NCBI GenBank assembly: GCA_024401275.1
Contig: JAKSLJ010000011.1
Location: forward strand, 1-64,000
Origin: Bacteroidaceae bacterium
Lineage (GTDB): Bacteria; Bacteroidota; Bacteroidia; Bacteroidales; Bacteroidaceae
Direction of reading: 5' to 3'
DNA length: 64,000 nt
The notes beneath the pieces are model-generated. The model was not told the origin of the DNA. It saw nothing but the letters and a program-made list of their open reading frames with translations, and made no database searches. A program made the position numbers and the translations under genes. Positions within the stretch are counted from its first letter, which is position 1, and each line of letters opens with the position of its first letter. Positions 52,713 through 62,212 of the stretch are shown one piece after another.

Positions 52713-53282
52713 CTACTCATAGCTTTCCTCTTCGTCATCATATTCTGAAATCTCCAATCGCTCAAGAGTAACTTGACCGGTTTTGCTGAGTTTCATGAGA
52801 ATGTTGACAAAGTTGTCTGAAACGTCGGTGTCAGGCTCGCCTACTGCCACAACGAATTGCAGCTTGTCGTTCTCAGGCTCTCCCATCATAGAAACAGTGA
52901 GAAGCGTATAGGCATCATACTGTCCCTTTGGGATGTATTCCTTGAAATCGTCCTTCGTGTATCGCTTGGAAATAGCCTCAGAGCCGTCGCTGCGAACAAC
53001 GCGCAAGGTTACGGCATTACCATAATACTTGTCGTCGGCAGCTTCATCCACAACGATTGGAAGGCTCTTGTCTGCCTTACGGGTTGTGATAACAGTATAT
53101 TCAGAATCGCCCCATTTCACTTCATCCTTGACACAAACAGAGTCCTGGGCAATGGTGTGCTTCTTCTTCGGCTTCTCGATTTTCTTGTCTATGACGATGT
53201 ATTCAGACTTCTTCTCCTCTTTGCAAGAGGAAACAAATCCGATGGAGAGTGTGCAGAGAAGAGCAAATAAGATTTTATTCAT
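52713..53282 (-). CDS. small lipoprotein, DUF4738-like
   Basis: A 189-residue predicted lipoprotein: signal MNKILFALLCTLSIGFVSSC, lipidated Cys20, then a Lys/Glu-rich stretch (KEEKKSEYIVIDKKIEKPKK). The rest is a beta-rich domain with VKWGDSEYTVITTRKADKSL and NAVTLRVVRSDGSEAISKRY, resembling DUF4738 proteins. The acidic tail EYDDEEESYE is notable. Function unknown. It lies in a run of four minus-strand envelope genes. Confidence 0.7.
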   Translation of the reverse strand: MNKILFALLCTLSIGFVSSCKEEKKSEYIVIDKKIEKPKKKHTIAQDSVCVKDEVKWGDSEYTVITTRKADKSLPIVVDEAADDKYYGNAVTLRVVRSDGSEAISKRYTKDDFKEYIPKGQYDAYTLLTVSMMGEPENDKLQFVVAVGEPDTDVSDNFVNILMKLSKTGQVTLERLEISEYDDEEESYE

Positions 53283-53318
53283 TAAACAGTTTGTATTTAT
53301 ATTCTATTTTCCTAAAAA

Positions 53319-54068
53319 TCACTTGGTTATATCAAACAAGTAAGTTGCCTTTATTACGATGTTTCCAAAATTTGAACGGCCGAAATAGTCGCGTTTTGTA
53401 TCGCCAAAGATGTTTCCCAGTCCGTAATAATAACGTCCTTCAAGGATAAAATGACCAATCTTCGGATGTGAGAGTTCTATGCCGGCTCCAGCTGCAATTC
53501 CATAGTCAAACTTGTTTTCGACCTTCATTGTGTCTTGCGCAATTGTAACAGAAGCACGATCGAAACGCTGGTATGCCTCGATGTCATAAATGTCAAAGTT
53601 GGCATCGGTTGACTCGCTAAGACAAACACCGAACTGCGGACCGAGGTTTATGAAGCCGTTTGCACCCTTACGTTCCCTACCCCATGCCAGATGAGCCATT
53701 ATAGGCACCTGAACATAGTTGATGGTTCGCTGGTAAGCCATTTTCACATCATCGGTACCTTGTATAATAACCGGCGAGTCATCAGAAGTAAGAATCTTTT
53801 CTTTCCAGCCGATCTGAGAGTAGTTCACCTCAGCCGCAACGGAGCATATGGTATTGAAGTATTTCTCGCAAGTATATCTGAGTGAAAGACCACCTGTATA
53901 TCCACCATGGTAGCCTTGTGTCACTTTCGGAACAAAAGACACATTACTCATAATATAACCTGCATTTCCACCGATGGAAAATACACTACGAGGTTCTCCT
54001 ACCTGAGCTTTTGCTCCTGTCAGGCAGAAGAGAATTTGAGATATTATGATGAAAAATGTCTTTTTCAT
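53319..54068 (-). CDS. PorT-like outer-membrane beta-barrel protein
   Basis: A 249-residue exported protein, signal peptide MKKTFFIIISQILFCLTGAKA. GEPRSVFSIGGNAGYIMSNV, GLSLRYTCEKYF and NYVQVPIMAHLAWGRERKGA are typical of the eight-stranded PorT/OmpX-like family (outer-membrane beta-barrel domain), and the last strands end in KATYLFDITK. PorT itself acts in type IX secretion, but many relatives have no known role, so this should not be called PorT. Confidence 0.78.
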   Translation of the reverse strand: MKKTFFIIISQILFCLTGAKAQVGEPRSVFSIGGNAGYIMSNVSFVPKVTQGYHGGYTGGLSLRYTCEKYFNTICSVAAEVNYSQIGWKEKILTSDDSPVIIQGTDDVKMAYQRTINYVQVPIMAHLAWGRERKGANGFINLGPQFGVCLSESTDANFDIYDIEAYQRFDRASVTIAQDTMKVENKFDYGIAAGAGIELSHPKIGHFILEGRYYYGLGNIFGDTKRDYFGRSNFGNIVIKATYLFDITK

Positions 54069-54099
54069 TATTCAGCTTTATGAAGTTAAAGAGACTGAT

Positions 54100-55233
54100 T
54101 TAGAACGACAGAGCAGATGTTGTATTGTCTTTCTTGAAATGAATGAACTTGAAACCGATGTTCTGCATGCCGCCAGTCTGACCAACCTTTGCAAAGTGGA
54201 TGCGTGACTGAAGAGCGTCATTGTTAGCCCATACGCCAGGGAACGTTTTCCCGATCTTTGAGAAACCACGGAAGAAGAAACGGCCATGGTCATAGCCGAG
54301 AAGGGCAAAACGAGGATTGTACTGGCTCAACATCTCGCAGTTGTATGTCTTCTTGTACTTTGCTTCAAAGGCGCGAGTGGCAGGATCAGCCGGATTGTAG
54401 AAAGAATGTGTTGGGATATAGACATCATACTTATGATAGAAAGGCTCATAATCGTTGACGAAAGTAAGCCATTCCGTATATCCGAACATTGAGACCTTGA
54501 GTTCAGGATGTGTCTGAATGAGAGTGTCAAGCTTCTTGAATGCAGCCTTGAGCGAAGCGTTGCTTGAGGAATTGAGAACAACGACATTTTGCTTTGTCGG
54601 GTTGAATGCCTTCACGAAAAGATCGTCTGTTGTAGTAAGGTTCGTGATGGTATAAGCCATGTTCTTTGCATTCAGGTAACCGCGAAGTTCTGCCGTAAAG
54701 TCGCCTTTCGTAGTATTTGCGTCATTACAGCCAACAACAACAAACTGATTGTCCTTGAACACTTCGTACATCTTATTGATATACTGGGTGCGGGCAAACT
54801 GTGGCTCCTGATATACCTGGAACACATTAGAGTAGTTGCTTGAAGGGTCGTTGCTTATGGAAAAAGGAATAATGACCTTTGCATCGTTCTTTGCGGCAAA
54901 CGCTTGAACTGTAGCAAGTTGCTTTGTGTACATCGGACCGAAGAAGATGTCGCACTTTGCTGCGTTAGGCTCATTTAGGACAGAAGAAATATTGACATCC
55001 TGATGGCAGTTCCAAGCGAAGAAATTCACTTCGACGCCCTCTGCCTTAAGTTCATCGGCCGCCATAATAAGTCCACGGTAGTATTCAACGGCTCTTTTTC
55101 CGTCACCATCGTTGTTGTGAAGTGGAAGAACTATACCTACATTGATAGGCATAGCAGCAAGCATCTTTGTTGTGCAAAGAATCATGAGAGCCATACAGAA
55201 TAAGGCTGTTCTCTTGAAATTAATCTTTCTCAT
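54100..55233 (-). CDS. periplasmic binding protein-like (type 1 fold) exported protein
   Basis: A 377-residue exported protein with signal peptide ending near TTKMLAA. INVGIVLPLHNNDGDGKRAV, YYRGLIMAADELKAEGVEV and IFFGPMYTKQLATVQAFAAK match the LivK-like receptor fold (Peripla_BP_6). In Bacteroidetes relatives this domain often follows LysM repeats in cell-wall proteins; none is visible here. No transporter genes are near, so a solute-uptake role is doubtful; peptidoglycan or envelope sensing is possible. Last residues: KKDNTTSALSF. Confidence 0.75.
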   Translation of the reverse strand: MRKINFKRTALFCMALMILCTTKMLAAMPINVGIVLPLHNNDGDGKRAVEYYRGLIMAADELKAEGVEVNFFAWNCHQDVNISSVLNEPNAAKCDIFFGPMYTKQLATVQAFAAKNDAKVIIPFSISNDPSSNYSNVFQVYQEPQFARTQYINKMYEVFKDNQFVVVGCNDANTTKGDFTAELRGYLNAKNMAYTITNLTTTDDLFVKAFNPTKQNVVVLNSSSNASLKAAFKKLDTLIQTHPELKVSMFGYTEWLTFVNDYEPFYHKYDVYIPTHSFYNPADPATRAFEAKYKKTYNCEMLSQYNPRFALLGYDHGRFFFRGFSKIGKTFPGVWANNDALQSRIHFAKVGQTGGMQNIGFKFIHFKKDNTTSALSF

Positions 55234-55423
55234 CTTTTAGATTCCTGTAATAAGCGCCGGCCGTTTTCTCTGGACCAGCATTGATTAATTAATACAATTG
55301 TGCAATTCGTTTTTTACGGTAAAAGTTGTTTGCAATCGGAGCTTTATATCACTCTTACTGTTAAATTGCTGCAAAATTAGAAAATTATTTTGGAAAATAG
55401 AGACAATTATCAACAATAATTTG

Positions 55424-55431
55424 TAATTTTG
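55424..55431 (+). promoter_or_regulatory. -7 promoter box for the CHU_C-type protein
   Basis: TAATTTTG in TTGTAATTTTGCAC fits the Bacteroidetes consensus, 41 bp before the start codon. Confidence 0.55.
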
Positions 55432-55471
55432 CACAAAATAATTATTCAAAACAGCAAAAACAAGCGAAAAA

Positions 55472-56173
55472 ATGCCACATTATATAAAATATTTACCCTT
55501 GACGCTCGCCTTTTTTCTCTCCGTATTAGCCGCAGAAAAAATAAATGCGCAGAGCGTTAGTCCCGTTTTCTATGTAGAGACTGAAGATGGCGAAGAGGAA
55601 CAGACATCATACGCTGGCTCTGCTCCGTTGAAGGTTCGCTTCGAGGCAAAAACGGAAGATTTGGACGAATATAGTGTAAACTACGAATGGAATTTCTATT
55701 CTGAGGGCGACACGACTGCCTACATGACACGCTACGGTGAGACTACGGAATATACCTTCAACTCTGCTGGACAACACAAGATTATTCTCCATGCTCGCTA
55801 TAACGACGGAATATCTGATGTGGACGTAAACAATGAGGAAGATCCACTCATCATAACAATCTCGGAAAGTCAGATTGACTTTCCAAATGCGTTCTCGCCA
55901 AACGGCGACGGCATAAACGACACATTCAAAGCGAAAGCCGGAGCGAAAAGTATAGTCGAACTTAATGCCGCAATCTATAACCGCTGGGGACAGATGGTGT
56001 TCAAGTTTCGCGACATAAACGACGAATGGGACGGAACTTATAAGGGACATCCGGTAAAAGACGGAGTTTATTTCCTGAATTGCGACGCAAAAGGTGCTGA
56101 CGGCCGTCATTTCCGCATACGCAAAGACGTAAACATTCTGCGCGGATATACGGAATCGCAAATTAACAATTAA
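55472..56173 (+). CDS. secreted protein with gliding-motility-type C-terminal (CHU_C) domain
   Basis: A 233-residue exported protein. A signal peptide (residues 1-26, ending KINAQ) is followed by a PKD-like Ig domain (APLKVRFEAKTEDLDEYSVN, AGQHKIILHARYNDG). The C-terminal ~90 residues are a CHU_C domain: FPNAFSPNGDGINDTFKAKA, LNAAIYNRWGQMVFKF, WDGTYKGHPVKDGVYFLNCD. Such domains are type-B sorting signals of the type IX secretion system, so surface export is likely if that system is present. uvrA begins 26 bp downstream on the same strand. Confidence 0.86.
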   Translation: MPHYIKYLPLTLAFFLSVLAAEKINAQSVSPVFYVETEDGEEEQTSYAGSAPLKVRFEAKTEDLDEYSVNYEWNFYSEGDTTAYMTRYGETTEYTFNSAGQHKIILHARYNDGISDVDVNNEEDPLIITISESQIDFPNAFSPNGDGINDTFKAKAGAKSIVELNAAIYNRWGQMVFKFRDINDEWDGTYKGHPVKDGVYFLNCDAKGADGRHFRIRKDVNILRGYTESQINN

Positions 56174-56198
56174 TCACGAATTATCACACATTCAAAAG

Positions 56199-59144
56199 AT
56201 GATAAATGTTTACGGTGCTAAAGAGCACAATCTGAAGAACATAGATGTCCAAATACCTCGTAACAAGCTTACTGTCATAACTGGACTTTCTGGCAGCGGG
56301 AAATCTTCGCTTGCCTTTGACACCATCTTTGCAGAAGGACAGCGACGTTACATTGAGACTTTCTCTGCCTACGCAAGAAATTTCCTTGGCAACGGCTCGC
56401 GCCCGAATGTTGATAAGATAACCGGTCTTTCGCCTGTTATTTCCATCGAACAGAAAACCACAAACAAGAATCCACGCTCAACGGTTGGCACTACTACGGA
56501 GGTCTATGATTTTCTCCGTCTGCTTTATGCTCGCGCTGGTCAAGCTTACAGCTATGCTACTGGCGAGAAGATGGTAAAATATACGCAAGAGGCCATCATC
56601 AATATGATTGTCAGCGACTATGCTGGCAAGCCGATTTACTTGCTCGCTCCACTTATCCGAAACCGAAAAGGACATTACCAAGAGCTTTTTGAAAGCATGC
56701 GCCGAAAAGGCTATCTCTACATCCGTATAGACGGCGAGGTCGTGGACATGAAGGCTGGCATGAGAGTTGACCGCTACAAGAACCACAACATTGAAGTGGT
56801 AATCGACCGCTTCAAAGTGCCGGAAACTGCTGACGAAAACGACCTTTTGCGTTTGTCAAAATCTGTAGCTACCGCCATGAAGCAGGGCGACGGAATGGTT
56901 GCCATATTGGAAAAAGGCAAGGAAGAAAGCGAACTGAAGTACTATTCTTCTCGCTTGATGTGTCCTACTACCGGTCTCTCCTACTCGGATCCTGCTCCGA
57001 ACAAATTCTCTTTCAACTCTCCAGAAGGCGCCTGTCCTCATTGCAAAGGTCTTGGCAAAGTGTCTGCAATAGACTTGGAGAAAATTATTCCCGACGACAA
57101 AATCAGCATAAAGAACGGAGCAATAGTACCGCTTGGCAAGTATAAAAAGCAGTTGATCTTCTATCAAGTTGAAGCTATACTGGAGAGCTACGAATTGACA
57201 ATTGATACTCCAGTAAATCAGATTCCTGAAGACTGCATGCAGGAATTGCTTTATGGCTCACTTAAAGATGTTAGAATTTCGAAAGAACTAGTCCACACTT
57301 CTTCTGATTATTTCGTTCGTTTTGAGGGTATTGTGCGTTATCTTCAGCAGACAATCGAAGCTAATGATGACGATCCGAAAGCGAAAAAATGGGCTGAACA
57401 ATTTCTTTCTGATCAGACTTGTCCTGTCTGCAACGGACAGCGTCTGAACAAAGAGGCTCTTTCATATAAATTCTGGAACAAGAACATCGCGGAAGCTTCC
57501 GACTTAGACCTCGAAGAACTTCGCGAATGGCTGGTTGAAGCGTCAAAGCATGTCGAGCCAAAACAGCAGGCTGTAGCAAAGGAAATACTCAAGGAGATTC
57601 TCACCAGACTTGACTTTATGCTTGAGGTTGGCCTTGACTATTTGGCTCTCTCTCGACAGTCTTCATCACTTTCAGGCGGAGAATCTCAGCGCATCCGTCT
57701 TGCCACGCAGATTGGCTCTGGACTTGTCAATGTTCTATACATTCTTGACGAGCCTTCCATCGGTCTCCATCAGCGTGATAATGAGCGTCTTATTGCTTCG
57801 CTGAAGAAACTGCGAGACATGGGAAATACGGTCATTGTGGTTGAACATGATGAGGACATGATGCGCGCTGCTGATTACATCATTGACATTGGTCCTAAGG
57901 CGGGAAATGCAGGTGGACAAGTTGTTTTCCAGGGCACCCCGGAAGAGATGCTAAAGAGCAAAACTCTTACGGCAAAATATCTTAACGGCGAACTTTCTGC
58001 CTGGAAACCAGATTGTCAGTCAGAGATTTCAGAATCGAACAATTGTATGGCAAAGATTTCTGAGCTGGGAAATTGTAGGGCGAAGATTTCTGAGCCGGAG
58101 CCGGAACCAGAGCAAAAGCCAAAGAAATCAAGGAAAAAGTCCAACTCTAACATACAGAACAGAGACTTATCTATAAAATTGAAAGGTTGTCGCGGCAACA
58201 ATCTTAAGGGAATCGACATTGATTTTCCACTCGGAAAGTTCATCGTCGTTACTGGTGTATCTGGTTCTGGTAAATCGTCTATTGTAAACGAAACTCTCCA
58301 ACCAATCCTTTCTCACCATTTCTATCGTGCTCTTAAAGAACCGTTAAAATACGATTCCATTGAAGGCATTGAGAATGTTGATAAGGTTGTAAGCGTTGAC
58401 CAGTCGCCTATCGGTCGCACACCACGTTCAAATCCAGCGACCTATACTGGCGTGTTCGCTGACATACGCTCTCTCTTTGTGAATCTTCCAGAAGCTCAGA
58501 TTCGCGGCTACAAGCCTGGACGCTTCTCGTTCAATGTGAAAGGCGGACGCTGCGAAACTTGTTGTGGTAATGGCTATCGCACTATAGAAATGACCTTCCT
58601 TCCAGATGTCTATACGCTTTGCGAGACATGCCATGGCAAACGCTACAACCGTGAGACACTTGAAGTTCGTTACAAAGGCAAAAGTATTGCGGATGTTCTT
58701 GACATGACCATAAACGAGGCTGTTGAATTCTTTGAGCATCAACCTTCTATCCTTCAAAAAATCAAGACGCTGAAGGATGTTGGTCTTGGTTACATCACTC
58801 TCGGACAGTCATCAACAACGCTTTCTGGAGGTGAGTCGCAGCGAGTAAAACTTGCAACAGAACTATCAAAACGCGATACAGGAAAAACTGTATTCATTCT
58901 TGACGAGCCAACAACTGGACTTCATTTTGAAGATATTCGCATACTTTCCGAAGTGCTTCGAAAACTCGTTGACAAGGGAAATACCGTCATAATCATTGAG
59001 CATAATCTTGACATTATCCGTCAGGCAGACCACATCATCGACATCGGACCAGAAGGCGGACGCGGTGGAGGTCAATTAGTTGCAGCAGGAACTCCTGACG
59101 AAGTTAAGAAGAACAAAAACAGCATTACCGGTAGATTCATCTAG
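56199..59144 (+). CDS. uvrA: excinuclease ABC subunit A, with tandem 10-residue repeats in its inter-domain linker
   Basis: A 981-residue nucleotide-excision-repair ATPase that finds DNA damage with UvrB. First ABC half: Walker [17 protein letters not shown], zinc site around CPHCKGLGK and CPVCNGQRL, signature [20 protein letters not shown], Walker [15 protein letters not shown]. Second half: [15 protein letters not shown], zinc finger CETCCGNG...[10 protein letters not shown], signature [17 protein letters not shown] and [14 protein letters not shown]. Between the halves, residues 605-634 are three 10-residue repeats ([30 protein letters not shown]) encoded by 30-bp units, the third of which resembles the intergenic GTAGGGCGA element. 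Then comes a Pro-Glu/Lys tail. Confidence 0.96.
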   Translation: MINVYGAKEHNLKNIDVQIPRNKLTVITGLSGSGKSSLAFDTIFAEGQRRYIETFSAYARNFLGNGSRPNVDKITGLSPVISIEQKTTNKNPRSTVGTTTEVYDFLRLLYARAGQAYSYATGEKMVKYTQEAIINMIVSDYAGKPIYLLAPLIRNRKGHYQELFESMRRKGYLYIRIDGEVVDMKAGMRVDRYKNHNIEVVIDRFKVPETADENDLLRLSKSVATAMKQGDGMVAILEKGKEESELKYYSSRLMCPTTGLSYSDPAPNKFSFNSPEGACPHCKGLGKVSAIDLEKIIPDDKISIKNGAIVPLGKYKKQLIFYQVEAILESYELTIDTPVNQIPEDCMQELLYGSLKDVRISKELVHTSSDYFVRFEGIVRYLQQTIEANDDDPKAKKWAEQFLSDQTCPVCNGQRLNKEALSYKFWNKNIAEASDLDLEELREWLVEASKHVEPKQQAVAKEILKEILTRLDFMLEVGLDYLALSRQSSSLSGGESQRIRLATQIGSGLVNVLYILDEPSIGLHQRDNERLIASLKKLRDMGNTVIVVEHDEDMMRAADYIIDIGPKAGNAGGQVVFQGTPEEMLKSKTLTAKYLNGELSAWKPDCQSEISESNNCMAKISELGNCRAKISEPEPEPEQKPKKSRKKSNSNIQNRDLSIKLKGCRGNNLKGIDIDFPLGKFIVVTGVSGSGKSSIVNETLQPILSHHFYRALKEPLKYDSIEGIENVDKVVSVDQSPIGRTPRSNPATYTGVFADIRSLFVNLPEAQIRGYKPGRFSFNVKGGRCETCCGNGYRTIEMTFLPDVYTLCETCHGKRYNRETLEVRYKGKSIADVLDMTINEAVEFFEHQPSILQKIKTLKDVGLGYITLGQSSTTLSGGESQRVKLATELSKRDTGKTVFILDEPTTGLHFEDIRILSEVLRKLVDKGNTVIIIEHNLDIIRQADHIIDIGPEGGRGGGQLVAAGTPDEVKKNKNSITGRFI
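58011..58100 (+). repeat. three 30-bp tandem repeats inside uvrA, related to the GTAGGGCGA element
   Basis: Units start at 58011, 58041 and 58071. The third contains TTGTAGGGCGAAGATTTCTG followed by AGCCG, close to TGTAGGGCGAAGTTTACTGA of the element at 21822. The first two are diverged copies (GTATGGCAAAGATTTCTGAG in the second). Confidence 0.85.
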
Positions 59145-59271
59145 GCATTTTTCATCTAGGCATTTTCAGCTCATACCGCCACAATCCTCCCCTCAAAAAA
59201 CTATCCCTCTCCCAAAAAACTACCTCTAAAACACAAAACAATCATTTGCCGAGTTCTACAAATGAAACAAA

Positions 59272-59308
59272 TAAGAAAGCCGTAACTTTTCAGCTACGGC
59301 TTTTATTT
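59272..59308. terminator. bidirectional terminator between uvrA and ddh
   Basis: AAAGCCGTA and TACGGCTTT form the stem around ACTTTTCAGC, with A-rich sequence left and TTTTATTT right, so it can end both convergent transcripts. Confidence 0.85.
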
Positions 59309-59330
59309 CATATATTTGTAATCCTTATTC

Positions 59331-60230
59331 TTATACAAGATGTGCGATGAGATCCTCGCGATCACCTGGAAGATAGTCTATAACAGGGATTTCAATCATT
59401 GTGTAGCAACCTGGCTGCTGCTTCATAGAAGCGCGTGCTACATTTACGAGAACCTGTGCTGTAAGAGCTGGATTGTTAATCTTCATGTTGAACTCAATCA
59501 TCTGATTGTGAGTCTTACCAGAAACTCCCTTACGAACGAGGTTCACACCGTGACCAACATCGTTAAGTGCGTCAACTGACTCTACAGCAAATACGTGAGT
59601 CTCGTCGCTTGCGAAGTATGGGTCTGCCTTAATAACCTTTGTTACTTCCTCAAGGCTTGCGCCTTCCTCGAGCTCTACGTAAACCATACGGCGGTGGATG
59701 CCTTCACCTACAGGAATTGTCATAGAAAGAGCGTCCTTAACACCTTCCTTTGAACGAACGCAAACAGAGTGACCCATAGAACGGCCAGGGCCGAAGTTTG
59801 TATAAGAAAGACCCTTTGGAGCAAGGCTCTGCATGAGTGTACGAACAACTGAGTCTGAACCTGGATCCCAGCCAGCTGCAATAACAGATACTGTGCCAGT
59901 CTTCTTATTGATTTCCATAAGGTTCTTGCGATACTCAACGATATTTGTGTGGATGTCGAAGCTATCAACTGTATTGATGCCAAGAGGAAGAATCTGCTTT
60001 GCAAAGTCCTCGCAAGAGCGTGTAGGAGTAGCGAGAATGGCTACATCAACGTCTTTGAGTTCCTTGATATCCTTTACAACATCATACTGAGCGAGCTCTG
60101 CTGGCTTGTTTTCTGCACCATTACGACGAACTATACCTGCAATCTCGAAGTCATCAGAAGCCTCGAGTGCTTCAATGGTAAACTTACCAATGTTGCCGTA
60201 ACCAACTACGGCTGCACGAATCTTTTTCAT
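59331..60230 (-). CDS. ddh: meso-diaminopimelate dehydrogenase
   Basis: A 299-residue NADP enzyme making meso-diaminopimelate from tetrahydrodipicolinate in a single step, for cell wall and lysine. The nucleotide loop is AAVVGYGNIGKFTIEAL. SFDIHTNIVEYRKNLMEI, VIAAGWDPGSDSVVRTLMQS, GPGRSMGHSVCVRSKEGVKD and GVNLVRKGVSGKTHNQMIEF are typical. Length fits. A minus-strand promoter box TAACTTTG (plus CAAAGTTA 60333-60340) faces the carbonic anhydrase promoter. Confidence 0.95.
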   Translation of the reverse strand: MKKIRAAVVGYGNIGKFTIEALEASDDFEIAGIVRRNGAENKPAELAQYDVVKDIKELKDVDVAILATPTRSCEDFAKQILPLGINTVDSFDIHTNIVEYRKNLMEINKKTGTVSVIAAGWDPGSDSVVRTLMQSLAPKGLSYTNFGPGRSMGHSVCVRSKEGVKDALSMTIPVGEGIHRRMVYVELEEGASLEEVTKVIKADPYFASDETHVFAVESVDALNDVGHGVNLVRKGVSGKTHNQMIEFNMKINNPALTAQVLVNVARASMKQQPGCYTMIEIPVIDYLPGDREDLIAHLV

Positions 60231-60332
60231 TTGCTTGGTTATTTAGTTTTTGGTTTCAATTTCCTTAAATATAATGTTTCAGTATGTATATATATAAATA
60301 ATGTGTCATAATTTTTTACTACATTTCGGGCA

Positions 60333-60380
60333 CAAAGTTAGGAAAAGTTTTTTTTATACGATAATTTATTCGTAATTTTG
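60333..60380. promoter_or_regulatory. divergent promoters for ddh and the gamma carbonic anhydrase
   Basis: CAAAGTTA at 60333-60340 is a minus-strand TAACTTTG box (for ddh); TAATTTTG at 60373-60380 is a plus-strand box. Both match the Bacteroidetes -7 consensus. Confidence 0.62.
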
Positions 60381-60422
60381 TCACGAAAAATTAGCATAAA
60401 CTTACAAATTGTAATCATTTTT

Positions 60423-60929
60423 ATGGCAATTATTAAAGAATACAAGGGTTTGAGACCAAAATATGGAGCAGAATGTTACTTCTCTGAAAATGCAGCAATA
60501 GTAGGTGAAGTAACTATGGGCGATGAATGTTCTATATGGTTTGGAGCTACCGTAAGAGGAGATGTTGCTCCGGTAACTATGGGTAATCGTGTGAATGTGC
60601 AGGACGGCGCTGTAGTACATGTAACAAATACTACAGGTCCTACTATCATAGAGGACGATGTGTCAATCGGTCATAATGCTACCGTTCACGCTTGCACACT
60701 AAAGAAGGGCTGCCTTATCGGTATGGGGGCAACGGTTTTGGATAAAGTCGTGGTAGGCGAAGGAGCTATTGTTGCTGCAGGTGCTTTGGTACTTGGCGGC
60801 ACACAGATAGGCGACCATGAGATTTGGGGTGGAGTACCAGCAAAGTTCCTCAAGAAGACTGCTCCTAACCAGGCAGAAAGCTTTGCAGCTCACTATGTAG
60901 AGTACTCAAAAGAGTATCTTAAACAATAG
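60423..60929 (+). CDS. gamma-carbonic anhydrase-family protein
   Basis: A 168-residue left-handed beta-helix protein. ATG at 60423 is chosen over an upstream TTG that overlaps the promoter box. Hexapeptide repeats run through AAIVGEVTMGDECSIWFGAT and VRGDVAPVTMGNRVNVQDGA. The three metal histidines are seen in VVHVTN, IGHNATVHACTL. It may hydrate CO2 or be a structural relative (YrdA/CaiE type); activity is not certain from sequence. Confidence 0.9.
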   Translation: MAIIKEYKGLRPKYGAECYFSENAAIVGEVTMGDECSIWFGATVRGDVAPVTMGNRVNVQDGAVVHVTNTTGPTIIEDDVSIGHNATVHACTLKKGCLIGMGATVLDKVVVGEGAIVAAGALVLGGTQIGDHEIWGGVPAKFLKKTAPNQAESFAAHYVEYSKEYLKQ

Positions 60930-61008
60930 TATTTGAAACTATTTTTTTGCCGCTTTTCCACATATTTGGATATAATAGCAGTAAAAAGAGTAAAAAATAG
61001 GCTGAAAA

Positions 61009-61040
61009 TTTGTTTATATCAAACAAAAGCCTTAACTTTG
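61009..61040 (+). promoter_or_regulatory. promoter for greA-HIT
   Basis: TTTG (61009-61012) and TAACTTTG (61033-61040) with a 20-bp spacer fit the Bacteroidetes promoter. Start of transcription would leave a leader of about 115-120 nt. Confidence 0.72.
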
Positions 61041-61066
61041 CACCCGATAAACACAAAATAATTAAT

Positions 61067-61106
61067 AGGGATCGAAACTCAAAAGGTTACGATTCCTAAA
61101 TTTTTT
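61067..61106 (+). promoter_or_regulatory. terminator-like hairpin in the greA leader
   Basis: AGGGATCG (61067-61074) pairs with CGATTCCT (61090-61097, one G-U pair), followed by AAATTTTTT. A second hairpin, CCAACGA..TCGTTTTGG, follows at ~61112-61130. It looks like an attenuator in the 5' leader. Confidence 0.55.
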
Positions 61107-61165
61107 ACTCTCCAACGAAATCGTTTTGGAACAGTAAATTAAAAGATTTTTAAATAAAAAGAAAT

Positions 61166-61633
61166 ATGGCTTACATGTCACAAGAAGGCTACGATAAGCT
61201 CGTAGCAGAACTCGCTCGCCTGGAAGGTACTGAGCGAAAGAAGGCTTCAGCTGCTATTGCTGAGGCAAGAGATAAGGGCGACCTTAGTGAGAACAGCGAA
61301 TATGAGGCAGCCAAAGAGGCACAGGCTCACCTCGAAGATAAGATTAACCAGATAAAGATGACTCTTGCAGATGCAAAGATTGTTGACATGAGCCGTCTTT
61401 CCGCTGACTCTGTGCAGATCATGACTACCGTTGGTCTTACCAATATCGCCAATAATGCAAAGATGAAGTACACTATTGTAAGTGAGAGCGAAGCTAATCT
61501 TCGTGAAGGTAAGATTTCCATCCAAACTCCTATCGCTCAAGGCTTGCTCAACAAAAAAGTGGGTGAAGAGGTAGAAATAACAATCCCACGCGGCACAATA
61601 AAACTTCGTATTGACTCAATCTCTCTTGACTAA
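61166..61633 (+). CDS. greA: transcription elongation factor GreA
   Basis: A 155-residue factor that helps backtracked RNA polymerase by stimulating transcript cleavage. The N-terminal coiled coil has MSQEGYDKLVAELARLEGTE, and DKGDLSENSEYEAAKEAQAH holds the acidic tip residues. The C-terminal FKBP-like domain ends with IAQGLLNKKVGEEVEITIPR. Length is typical. The HIT gene follows after 11 bp. Confidence 0.97.
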   Translation: MAYMSQEGYDKLVAELARLEGTERKKASAAIAEARDKGDLSENSEYEAAKEAQAHLEDKINQIKMTLADAKIVDMSRLSADSVQIMTTVGLTNIANNAKMKYTIVSESEANLREGKISIQTPIAQGLLNKKVGEEVEITIPRGTIKLRIDSISLD

Positions 61634-61644
61634 AACTACAGAAT

Positions 61645-62034
61645 ATGGGCATTTTTGCAAAAATCGCTGCTGGCGAGATTCCAAGCTACAAGGTAGCCGA
61701 GAACGATAAATATTACGCATTCCTTGACATCAACCCTCTAAAAGAAGGACATACTCTCATTATACCACGTCGCGAAGAAGATTACTTCTTTGACCTTGAC
61801 GACATAGAACTGGCAGAAATCATGGTTTTCGCAAAGCGTGTTGCAGATGCAATAAAGAAGGCTTTCCCTTGCAAGAAGGTTGGTATGGCTGTTTTAGGAC
61901 TTGAGGTTCCACATGCACACATCCACTTAGTACCTATGCAGAACGAAGGCGATATGAATTTTGCTAACGAGAAACTTAAGCTTTCTGAAGAACAGTTCAA
62001 GGAGATTGCTGAGAAAATCCAGAACAATCTTTAA
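61645..62034 (+). CDS. HIT-family nucleotide-binding protein
   Basis: A 129-residue protein of the histidine-triad group (HINT/Fhit-like purine nucleotide hydrolases). It opens IFAKIAAGEIPSYKVAENDK and continues YAFLDINPLKEGHTLIIPRR. The active site HAHIHLVPM near residues 91-99 has the H-x-H-x-H motif. It is in an operon with greA. Confidence 0.94.
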   Translation: MGIFAKIAAGEIPSYKVAENDKYYAFLDINPLKEGHTLIIPRREEDYFFDLDDIELAEIMVFAKRVADAIKKAFPCKKVGMAVLGLEVPHAHIHLVPMQNEGDMNFANEKLKLSEEQFKEIAEKIQNNL

Positions 62035-62051
62035 TTTTAAAGAAAACTGAC

Positions 62052-62073
62052 AATTTCTTACATGTAAGAAATT
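62052..62073. other. perfect 22-bp palindrome after the HIT gene
   Basis: The arm AATTTCTTACA is followed directly by its reverse complement. It lies 18 bp after the HIT stop codon, before the C7/A-rich homopolymer tracts at 62090-62104. It can be a dimeric protein-binding site or a hairpin. Confidence 0.65.
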
Positions 62074-62124
62074 CTTGCACAATAAATATCCCCCCCAAAA
62101 AAAAGGGATTGGGCAATCAACAAT

Positions 62125-62166
62125 AAAACAGGAAGGAAAATCAAATTTCCTTCCTGTTTTATTTAT
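62125..62166. terminator. bidirectional terminator between HIT and the outer-membrane protein gene
   Basis: AAAACAGGAAGGAAA and TTTCCTTCCTGTTTT form a 15-bp perfect stem around ATCAAA, with T-rich sequence after (TTATTTA) and A-rich sequence before. Confidence 0.88.
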
Positions 62167-62212
62167 AACGTTTTTATTAGCTAAAAAAGCTAAAACAACA
62201 CTTGAGTTTTTC

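Noticed and set aside
53319..54068. naming the beta-barrel protein porT
   Set aside because: Similarity is to the broad outer-membrane barrel family only; no type IX secretion neighbours are in the window.
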